In this document: positions 1 to 5,574 of the stretch, one piece after another
How positions within the stretch are numbered: the stretch's first letter is position 1
Layout of the letters: the number at the start of each line of letters is the position of its first letter
Origin: Prevotellaceae bacterium UBA1075
Lineage (GTDB): Bacteria; Bacteroidota; Bacteroidia; Bacteroidales; Bacteroidaceae
DNA length: 10,737 bases
Direction of reading: 5' to 3'
NCBI GenBank assembly: GCA_002316015.1
Contig: DCCS01000031.1
Coordinates: forward strand, 1 to 10,737
Position numbers and translations under genes: made by a program
Notes under the pieces: generated by a model
What the model was told of the DNA's origin: nothing
Seen by the model: the letters and a program-made list of their open reading frames with translations, nothing else
The model's database searches: none

Positions 1-237
1 GCGCGTGACGAAGAGCCCGCAGGTGTCGCCAGCGGTGAACTCGGTGGTGTATCCGTCGTCCACGGCACGTACTTTCCTTGCCCCGGAGGGCGTGGCATAT
101 CCCCCGTCGGTGACGGAAATGGCGAGTGGTTGCGTCGGGTAGTCCCGTGCTTCGGGGAAGTCCTCTTGCGTGCAGGAGGCAAGCAGCAGGAGCAGCGCGG
201 CTTGCAGGAGCGTGTATGCGTAGCGTATTTTCATCAT
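1..237 (-). CDS. Fimbrillin-family lipoprotein, N-terminal 79 residues only (runs off left edge)
   Basis: The reverse strand reads an unbroken frame from an ATG at 237 (a second ATG at 234 is equally usable) to the window edge. The protein begins MMKIRYAYTLLQAALLLLLA and has a lipobox L-A-S-C with the lipidated Cys at residue 22, so it is an exported lipoprotein. Residues 54-79 contain an Arg-Ala at 57-58, then an acidic stretch and a GDTCGLFV motif. This matches the start of mature fimbrillins (Arg-Ala cleavage site, then a W/F..GD.IG-like strand). It is the third fimbrillin in a row and lies 63 bp after the preceding gene, so it is probably co-transcribed as a minor pilin. The C-terminus, and with it the exact subfamily, is not visible. 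The lipoprotein call is firm; fimbrillin membership rests on the short motif and on context. Confidence 0.75.
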   Translation of the reverse strand, partial: MMKIRYAYTLLQAALLLLLASCTQEDFPEARDYPTQPLAISVTDGGYATPSGARKVRAVDDGYTTEFTAGDTCGLFVTR

Positions 238-300
238 CTTACTAAGCGTTTCATCATCATCTTTAGCTATATGGATAAACGGGTTAAACAGGCCAACAGG

Positions 301-1980
301 TCAGAAAGCAAGGACTGGGCGCACAAGGAGGGAGCGGTCCTTAGCGTTCTGAACACTGATCACAAACCCGCTTGAGCCGAAGCACCAGCTCCGTGCATGG
401 TTTTCCGTATCCTCCGACGAGGACCAGAACCACTCGTTGCTGTAAAAATTACTTTTGTTGTCTGCTGCAATTTTCTCCATCCACGCATTTAACGCAGCGG
501 GGACATCGCCTTGACCTTTCCAATATAAATAATTGCTGTCCGACGAGGTTTGCTGGGTCGCGTCCGCCAAAGCCGTACAACCGCCCAGATTCTGCAGTAT
601 GTCCCACCACTGTCCGGAGGAAGGAAGAAACCAGCCCGTGGTGGTTGCGGGAACAGGGCAGGTGCTGCTATAATCATCGGCAGCCTTGAACGCGGGGTAA
701 TTGTCGAAGTTGCCGCGACTGGACCGGATATGTTCACCATTTCCGTAACCGCTGATGTCGTTGTAGTTCTCGGCTTTCGTCTGGCATTTTGTAAGCCCCG
801 CGTCCTTATTTTCAGGATTCCAACGTTGGCCTGTCGCCGCATTCTTCACGCACATCACCAGCCCATGCACCTTTCCAGCGCCCAGTTTGGCCTTCTCGGC
901 AGCTCCGATGCGGCTCGGGTCGGTCTGAAACACGATGCCTACGACGGTCTTTCCCTCCACGGGGTCGGGCTTTGGGTCTGCCGTCACCACCCTTCCGTCA
1001 GCATATTGCTTGCGCAGTCCGCCGTCGCTCCACGTCCCGTCGGAGTAGAAGTAGTCGCCCACCTTCAGCTCGTCGGCCTTGAAGAGCCGCGCCGAGGCGA
1101 CATCCTCCTCGCCGTCATAGCCCCATGTGGCGCCCGTCACCGCCCTGACGTCTATCCCGTCTGCTTTCACGGTGATGGCGTAGGCATACCGCTTGCCACC
1201 GAAATAATCAAATTTGCCGGCAGCTTCTGTGCCGGGAGTATAGATAAAGGCTTTGCCGCCCATGCTTATCCGGACGAGCGGCTTGCCCGTCATGTTCTGT
1301 GGCGGCACCAGCGCCTCGTATTTCTTCGTCGCGGCATCGTAATAGGGCTTTATCTCGCCGTCCGACTGGTTGCCCGGTGCAACCAACCCGCCGGTTGAGT
1401 GCGTCAGCGGGTCTCCGAAAATGGTGACGGTTGCACCCTCCAGGTCTTCTTCTGTAATGCCTTCGCCCGCCTTGAGAGTCACTTCGATTTTCGCCATGCG
1501 GTGTACGAAACAGAGGTTTACGGTTTGGTCATAACGCCCTATGGTACTGGCAGCCAGCACATCGAAAGCGGCGTACCCTTTAGTTTGGTCGGAAATGTCC
1601 GTTTCCGTTTCTCCCATTTCCAGGTTCAGTGTCCATGCCGTGATGCGCGTCTCGGTGGTGTTCTTCCAGTAGAAGGCATTGTCGGCATCCTTCGGGCTTG
1701 CATTGCCCGATGCGTCCATCACGTATGTTTTGGTACCAAACACACCTTCCATTGCCACTCTGATTTCCTCACCGCCCGTCCATGCATCCTTGCCTCCGGC
1801 GCGGGTCTGCGGTTGAGTCACTTCGGCTGTGAGTTGCAGCGGGAACTTGCCTTCGGGCAGCGGCATGGTGTCTTCTGAGTCGCTGGTGCTGCAGGAGGCG
1901 AGCAGTCCGCCTGCGAGCACAATAGCCAGCACCCACCTGCCTGTGCATGTCCCCCGCCTTGGATAACCCGTTCTTTTCAT
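301..1980 (-). CDS. Long fimbrillin-family lipoprotein with C-terminal DUF1566-like domain, probable tip or accessory pilin
   Basis: This 559-residue protein is probably an accessory or tip subunit of a type V (FimA/Mfa1-like) pilus. Residues 1-30 are a lipoprotein signal (basic start, hydrophobic 16-27, lipobox L-A-S-C, Cys30). An Arg-Ala at 60-61 is the expected proteolytic maturation site of fimbrillins. Residues 50-280 look like the fimbrillin fold, including FVHRMAKIEVTL at 159-170, a motif also present in the next gene upstream. From about 300 a second domain starts (KVGDYFYSDGTW), ending in GWFLPSSGQWWDIL (449-462), WFWSSSE (517-523) and a terminal RPVLAF. These are hallmarks of DUF1566-like domains. 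Ordinary stalk pilins lack this block and are about 350 residues. The frame stays open upstream to a GTG at 2181, but the 67-residue extension is basic and low-complexity and would bury the signal peptide, so the ATG at 1980 is preferred. Tip function is inferred. Confidence 0.88.
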   Translation of the reverse strand: MKRTGYPRRGTCTGRWVLAIVLAGGLLASCSTSDSEDTMPLPEGKFPLQLTAEVTQPQTRAGGKDAWTGGEEIRVAMEGVFGTKTYVMDASGNASPKDADNAFYWKNTTETRITAWTLNLEMGETETDISDQTKGYAAFDVLAASTIGRYDQTVNLCFVHRMAKIEVTLKAGEGITEEDLEGATVTIFGDPLTHSTGGLVAPGNQSDGEIKPYYDAATKKYEALVPPQNMTGKPLVRISMGGKAFIYTPGTEAAGKFDYFGGKRYAYAITVKADGIDVRAVTGATWGYDGEEDVASARLFKADELKVGDYFYSDGTWSDGGLRKQYADGRVVTADPKPDPVEGKTVVGIVFQTDPSRIGAAEKAKLGAGKVHGLVMCVKNAATGQRWNPENKDAGLTKCQTKAENYNDISGYGNGEHIRSSRGNFDNYPAFKAADDYSSTCPVPATTTGWFLPSSGQWWDILQNLGGCTALADATQQTSSDSNYLYWKGQGDVPAALNAWMEKIAADNKSNFYSNEWFWSSSEDTENHARSWCFGSSGFVISVQNAKDRSLLVRPVLAF

Positions 1981-2177
1981 ATCGTCATTTTTTTCTCGTT
2001 TGCGCTTCTTGTCTTTCTTCGTGCCGTCACTCTTCACTGTGCCGCCGCCCGCCGCGATGCGGGCGGCCGCACCTGTTGCCATATATGGAGTCAGACTTGG
2101 CAAAAGGCTGGTGTCCTCATATATGCCCAGGTGCCCCTCCGTGCTTACGCCTTGTTGCACGGCGGCGGCCCTTTCCG
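1981..2177 (-). other. Intergenic leader between two fimbrillin genes
   Basis: These 197 bases separate the stop of the 344-residue fimbrillin from the start of the long one. That is far longer than the 23- and 52-bp gaps elsewhere in the operon. It holds a strong GC hairpin (2044-2067), a 10-bp palindrome CCATATATGG (2079-2088), a second CATATATG (2118-2125), and an A-rich purine tract just before the ATG at 1980. No convincing TAnnTTTG promoter box was found on the minus strand. The region is open in the frame of the downstream gene, but it does not look like coding sequence. Confidence 0.6.
2044..2067 (-). promoter_or_regulatory. Perfect 9-bp GC stem-loop in the leader of the tip-pilin gene
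   Basis: GCCGCCCGC (2044-2052) and GCGGGCGGC (2059-2067) are perfect reverse complements around a six-base loop. On the transcribed strand the hairpin lies about 64 bases before the ATG at 1980 and is not followed by a T-run, so it is not a textbook intrinsic terminator. It could set relative expression of stalk and tip pilins by partial termination, a processing end or mRNA stabilisation. The hairpin is directly seen; its role is inferred. Confidence 0.55.
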
Positions 2178-3212
2178 TCACTGCATCTTCGCATCACCGC
2201 TGGCACTGCCCCCGTTGCCCCAGGGCTCGATGGTGCTCCCGCTGACCGTAAGCCCCGTCTTCTTCACCGTGATGGTGTAGGTGTAAGAGTAACCGGCCTC
2301 CAACGCTGGCTTAATCAAGTCCTTGCTTGAGTAAGTCTGGTTCTCTCCATCGTCTGGAGTAATCGCGAGACTCAGGAAGTCGGTGAGCGTCTGCGGCAGC
2401 AGGATCATCGTGAGTGTCATCATGCCTGTGCTGACATTGTAGTCTGTCACGCACTTGTATGTGACAGTTTGCGTGGTGGGTGTGGGGTATGTGGACTCTA
2501 TCAGCATCCAGTCGTTCATGGCTGTACCCGTGGCCGTGGCTGTTCCGGTCAGCACATCGAACACCCCCTCGTGGATCAGCCCGCCCAGTTTGTAGTTGGC
2601 GAAGCGCAACACGCCCGGGTCGGTGAATCCGTCGGCATCCGATACCTGCACCTTCAGGACAAGGCGTGCCATCTTGTGCCTGAAGGAGCAATTGGAGCCT
2701 CCTGCGGCGGTGTTGTCCGTGAAGCTGATGACCGGGTTGCCTTTACTCCCCCGGGCGCCTGTGGCATAGATGTAGTCTATGGCTTCCTGCTTCGCCACCG
2801 TGTGTTGGTTCTCCGTGTTCACCGTGATTTTCCCATCGTTGCCGGGCAGGGTGGAAGCATTGGCGCTGGACGCAAAAGGCGCGTATGCGGCGAAGGTGAA
2901 CTCGTGTGAGGCATCCTCGAAGAAAATGCCGCTGGCGGATGTTGCCGGGGTGAAGTCGGCGGCTGTTCCGGTGCTCGCGGTCTGGTATTCCACGTTCTTG
3001 TACTTCTGGCCCATGGTCGTGGTCGCGTCCAGGGCCATCACACCGATGTGGTCGGCATTCCACGCGTTGTCCACAGCGCGGGTTTGCGGCCCGCTCACGC
3101 CTGCTCTGACGCGTGCCTCCACGGGATTGTTCTGTACCTCGTTCTCTTGTGTGCACGCAGCCATTAGCGTTGCGGCTGCTGCAAGAAAGAAAAGCCTCAT
3201 GTTCATTGTCAT
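2178..3212 (-). CDS. Fimbrillin-family lipoprotein (probable pilus stalk subunit)
   Basis: This 344-residue exported lipoprotein has the usual fimbrillin length. The N-terminus MTMNMRLFFLAAAATLMAAC gives a lipoprotein signal with Cys20; three in-frame ATGs (3212, 3206, 3200) are possible, and the first is used. Arg45-Ala46 in GPQTRAVDNAW is the likely cleavage point that frees the donor-strand groove in type V pilins, followed by the W.ADHIGV strand. FRHKMARLVLKV (177-188) is the conserved core motif, and the protein closes with TVKKTGLTVSGSTIEPWGNG (about 314-333), the typical C-terminal fimbrillin strand pair (tv....I.pW.nG). It follows the FimB/Mfa2-like gene by 52 bp and has no Shine-Dalgarno sequence, as is common in Bacteroidota. 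It resembles Mfa-like fimbrillins (PF13149 type). That it is the main stalk pilin is inferred from its size, its lack of an extra domain, and its position. Confidence 0.9.
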   Translation of the reverse strand: MTMNMRLFFLAAAATLMAACTQENEVQNNPVEARVRAGVSGPQTRAVDNAWNADHIGVMALDATTTMGQKYKNVEYQTASTGTAADFTPATSASGIFFEDASHEFTFAAYAPFASSANASTLPGNDGKITVNTENQHTVAKQEAIDYIYATGARGSKGNPVISFTDNTAAGGSNCSFRHKMARLVLKVQVSDADGFTDPGVLRFANYKLGGLIHEGVFDVLTGTATATGTAMNDWMLIESTYPTPTTQTVTYKCVTDYNVSTGMMTLTMILLPQTLTDFLSLAITPDDGENQTYSSKDLIKPALEAGYSYTYTITVKKTGLTVSGSTIEPWGNGGSASGDAKMQ

Positions 3213-3264
3213 AATATTATCGTTTTGGTTGATTATGGATTTCTGCCCGGTAAAATGTGGGTTG

Positions 3265-4113
3265 TCAGTCCGCGTGCCCGTTGCCGCATTCTGCCTCGTT
3301 CCAGTCCGTGATGGTCGCCCCCGTTGTCCCGGCCTCTACGGGCAGCAGTAGGTTGCCCGTGAGTGTCACAGGGGTGGTGCTGTCATTGAAGCCCCTCATG
3401 GCCTTGGTAAGGTCGCTCGCTATCCGCTGCGTGTCCCCGTTGCTGAAGGTGATGTCCACCGTCAGTGTCTGTGCTTCCGCCGGGACGATGCCCAGCAGCC
3501 TGAAAAGGGCGGTGAACTTGTTGCCGTCCTGCCCGAAGGCGCTTGTCACTTGTGCCGCCGCACTCCGTTCTCCTGTTGCCATGTCCGCCGCCGAGGCCAC
3601 ACCGGAGAGCGTAGCCGAGGCCGATTGCACACGGCTGTGGTCACCCTCTGTGGCGGTCAGCTCGAGGTCGAGCCTGCGCACCATTTGCCTCATCTGTGCG
3701 GTGACACGCAGTGTGTCATCCGCCGGGACACTGATGTCCTGCACAGCGGCGAACAAGTAACCTGGCGTGGGGCTGATATGCGTGGCAGACGTGCTGTTGA
3801 CCATGGCGGTGTTGTCTGTGACGGTAATCCGTTCGGGACGATTATACACGGCCAATGTATATTGGCCCGGTGGCAGGAGCTGGCCGAATACGTTGGCCTC
3901 TCCGCTCACCTCCTGCTCCAGTCCGCCTATCCTCAGGATGTGCTGCTGCGGGATGCTTGCCTCGCTGCTCCTTCCACTCCAGTCGGCCGTCACGACCACC
4001 GCCCCACAGTCGGGGTGTGGTGTGCCATACAGGTCGTCTTTCACGCAGGACGTGCACAGCGTGGCTGTCAGAACCATTGTGCTTGCAATATATGTGTGCT
4101 TAATGCCTTTCAT
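3265..4113 (-). CDS. FimB/Mfa2-like (DUF5119-type) fimbrial anchor lipoprotein
   Basis: This 282-residue protein probably tethers or terminates the pilus at the outer membrane. The start at 4113 is chosen over the upstream in-frame ATG at 4185. It is preceded by a good GGAGG seven bases away, it opens directly on a signal sequence (MKGIKHTYIASTMVLTATLC, lipid Cys23), and the earlier start would overlap the preceding gene. After the lipobox comes DDLYGTPHPDCGAVVVTADW (26-45), characteristic of FimB/Mfa2-like DUF5119 proteins. GQYTLAVYN, PGYLFAA, the central MRQMVRRLDLEL segment and the terminal ATITDWNE also fit that family. Unlike the three fimbrillins it has no Arg-Ala cleavage motif soon after the lipid Cys, which fits an anchor that stays membrane-bound. 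It lies between the DUF3575 protein (23-bp gap) and the stalk pilin, the usual order in Bacteroidales pilus operons. Family is confident; the anchor role is by analogy with Mfa2. Confidence 0.88.
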   Translation of the reverse strand: MKGIKHTYIASTMVLTATLCTSCVKDDLYGTPHPDCGAVVVTADWSGRSSEASIPQQHILRIGGLEQEVSGEANVFGQLLPPGQYTLAVYNRPERITVTDNTAMVNSTSATHISPTPGYLFAAVQDISVPADDTLRVTAQMRQMVRRLDLELTATEGDHSRVQSASATLSGVASAADMATGERSAAAQVTSAFGQDGNKFTALFRLLGIVPAEAQTLTVDITFSNGDTQRIASDLTKAMRGFNDSTTPVTLTGNLLLPVEAGTTGATITDWNEAECGNGHAD

Positions 4114-4120
4114 TCCGTTT

Positions 4121-4125
4121 CCTCC
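4121..4125 (-). promoter_or_regulatory. Shine-Dalgarno GGAGG deciding the start of the anchor gene
   Basis: On the minus strand GGAGG is followed by a seven-base spacer (AAACGGA) and then the ATG at 4113. It is the only classical ribosome-binding site found in front of a gene in this window, and it argues against the longer reading frame that starts at 4185. Confidence 0.7.
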
Positions 4126-4136
4126 ATCCTTTGAAA

Positions 4137-5195
4137 TTAGAAGATGTCCCATGCAAGCGATATGCCCAGGTGGTTCACGCCCCAATGGTTCTTTGTGCCG
4201 CCGCCTCGCCTGACGCGCACTCCGTCCGCGACATCATACCTGTCATAGTCGGCATGCATACAGCCCACGCCCATGGAGAAGTCAAGCGACAACGCGCTGT
4301 TCAGCCGGAGCAGGTAGCCGCCCGTCAGCCCACCGCCCATCAGGTCGCCCTGCTTGCCAGTCTCCGAGAGTTTGTAGTTGAACTGTCCCGCCTTGAACAT
4401 CGCGCCGAGGTAGCCGCGCTTTTCCTTGCCCCAATAACAACGGAGTTCCGGCATCACTTCCCACTGGGCGTATCTTCTGCCTTTCCCATCCCACGTCCAC
4501 GAAGTCCACGAGCCGTTCACGGATATGCCCAGTGACGGGGTGGGGCGCCATTCGGCACCGAGGCAAGGCGTGAGGGATGCCCAGCGCAGCAGGTTGGCAC
4601 GCAGGGAGAAACCATGGGAGGCCGGTGGCTGGTGCGCGGTGTTTCCGTGCGGCTTCCCTTGACTGGCGGATGCCGTGGCTTGTCCCGCGTGTGTGGGCAT
4701 TCCCGCCCCATGTCCGTTCCCGCCCCCTGCCTGTGCTTCTTCTCCACTCTCACGGGCCGGTGCCTTGGCCTCCACGGCCGGTGCGTTTCCTCTCGGCAGG
4801 ATGATGCGTACCGTCACGAGATTTCCGCCGGAGGCGTGGTTGTGGGTGATGAAGTTGTTTTCGTGCAGCCCCTTCCGGGTGATCAGTTCCGACTTCACGC
4901 GGTTGGAGCGCGTCCTTGCGGTGGCCAGGCTTGCCTGTTCCGTCTCGCCGGAGTCGCAGTATCCGTCCACATAGAGAGGCAGCCGCCCGCTCATGACATC
5001 CGTCTTGTGGCGCTCTATGCACTCCAGGAGGCGCTCCAGTTCGCTCCCGTTTCCCTTCCATGGCACATAGAACATGTCCTTCTGCGGCACGAAGCGGAAG
5101 GTGTAGGTCGTGTCTGTTCCCCGGTGCGCGAAGGCCGTGCAAGCAGCCGTCGCCTGCCATAGGAGCAGGATGAGGAATAGGATTCTTCTGGTCAT
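4137..5195 (-). CDS. OmpA-like / DUF3575 outer-membrane protein, first gene of the pilus operon
   Basis: This 352-residue protein has three parts. Residues 1-23 are a cleavable signal peptide (MTRRILFLILLLWQATAACT..AFA). Residues 28-132 resemble an OmpA-C-like domain, with YVDGYCDSGETEQASLATAR (75-94) followed by R...VKSELI...G, the pattern of the peptidoglycan-binding helix region. Residues 138-193 are a Gly/Ala/His/Pro-rich linker. Residues 196-352 match DUF3575: FSLRANLLRWASLTPCLGAE, WEVMPELRCYWG, GYLGAMFKAGQFNYKL and a terminal Phe as in outer-membrane beta-barrels. DUF3575 proteins regularly head fimbrillin operons in Bacteroidales and are presumed to sit in the outer membrane and assist pilus assembly or attachment; the exact activity is not known. 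The start ATG at 5195 opens straight on the signal peptide and lies about 42 bases after a candidate -7 box. No Shine-Dalgarno is visible. Confidence 0.87.
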   Translation of the reverse strand: MTRRILFLILLLWQATAACTAFAHRGTDTTYTFRFVPQKDMFYVPWKGNGSELERLLECIERHKTDVMSGRLPLYVDGYCDSGETEQASLATARTRSNRVKSELITRKGLHENNFITHNHASGGNLVTVRIILPRGNAPAVEAKAPARESGEEAQAGGGNGHGAGMPTHAGQATASASQGKPHGNTAHQPPASHGFSLRANLLRWASLTPCLGAEWRPTPSLGISVNGSWTSWTWDGKGRRYAQWEVMPELRCYWGKEKRGYLGAMFKAGQFNYKLSETGKQGDLMGGGLTGGYLLRLNSALSLDFSMGVGCMHADYDRYDVADGVRVRRGGGTKNHWGVNHLGISLAWDIF

Positions 5196-5236
5196 GTTTG
5201 TATGCTTTTCTGTTTCCGACAGAGTTTTTCTGCGTA

Positions 5237-5244
5237 CAAAGTAA
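5237..5244 (-). promoter_or_regulatory. Candidate -7 box of the pilus operon (TTACTTTG)
   Basis: On the minus strand TTACTTTG matches the Bacteroidota -7 consensus TAnnTTTG at all defined positions but one. It lies 41 bases upstream of the ATG at 5195, close to the spacing seen for the transporter promoter. No TTTG was found at the -33 position, so an activator may be needed. Confidence 0.45.
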
Positions 5245-5257
5245 GTGAAGGAAGTTT

Positions 5258-5271
5258 ATATGGGCCCGTAT
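5258..5271. promoter_or_regulatory. Near-perfect 14-bp palindrome next to the pilus promoter
   Basis: ATATGGGCCCGTAT is symmetrical around GGGCCC apart from one T/G pair. It covers roughly -20 to -33 of the candidate pilus promoter, where a bound protein would block or reposition RNA polymerase. The operator role is inferred. Confidence 0.35.
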
Positions 5272-5289
5272 CTTTCCCGTGAAAAAATG

Positions 5290-5304
5290 TTCTAATTGTC
5301 AGAA
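5290..5304. promoter_or_regulatory. Dyad with TGACAATTA core upstream of the pilus operon
   Basis: On the minus strand TTCTGACAATTAGAA has TTCT/AGAA arms centred on the same A (TGAC-A-ATYA) as the stronger dyad at 7244-7260. Its centre is about 57 bases upstream of the candidate -7 box, a usual activator distance. The arms are only 4 bp, so it may be chance. Confidence 0.3.
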
Positions 5305-5342
5305 TCGCTTGGCTTTGTGGTTTGGATGGTCTTTCGTTTTGC

Positions 5343-5369
5343 CGTTTAGGCGTTTTTTTGTCGTTTAGG
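5343..5369. repeat. Two direct CGTTTAGG repeats, 19 bp apart
   Basis: CGTTTAGG occurs at 5343-5350 and 5362-5369 on the plus strand, separated by a T-rich segment. A 19-bp period is close to two helical turns, as for tandem regulator half-sites. No known site is recognised. Confidence 0.3.
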
Positions 5370-5574
5370 TTAATCGCCCCGCCCATAAGGCCTCGTATTG
5401 TGCCGCCTTTGTGTTCCCCCGCCGGGCAGGAGCGCGTCCTGTGTTTTTGTGGCGGTCGGGATGGGGTTCGGCGGGCTGCCGGCGGTGCGGATGTGGTGGC
5501 GGAAAATGCAATGGTGCCCTCCCTCCTCTTCCGTGCGGCGGCGTGTGTGGGGGATATGCGGGTCAGTTTCCGCT

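Larger units (their letters stand above)
5196..5574. other. Intergenic region between sensor kinase and pilus operon
   Basis: This 379-bp stretch has no gene I can support. The half next to the pilus operon (about 5200-5380) is AT-richer than its surroundings and carries a candidate promoter box, a GGGCCC-centred palindrome, a TGACAATTA-cored dyad and two CGTTTAGG repeats. The half next to the kinase (about 5390-5574) is very GC-rich with no clear element. No hairpin plus T-run was seen after the kinase, so read-through into the pilus operon cannot be excluded. No long inverted repeats that would mark an invertible promoter were found. Confidence 0.6.

Noticed and set aside
550..1878. Long plus-strand frames of 282 and 159 codons
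   Set aside because: They lie antisense to the fimbrillin gene, have arbitrary composition and no recognisable motif, and are explained by the high GC content.
5192..5386. 64-codon minus-strand frame ending in an ATGA overlap with the DUF3575 gene
   Set aside because: It spans the candidate promoter and dyads, has no signal or domain, and its Lys/Pro/Gln-rich composition looks like translated regulatory DNA.
5196..5574. Invertible (phase-variable) promoter for the pilus operon
   Set aside because: Many Bacteroidales surface operons have these, but no pair of long inverted repeats flanks the promoter and no invertase gene is in the window.
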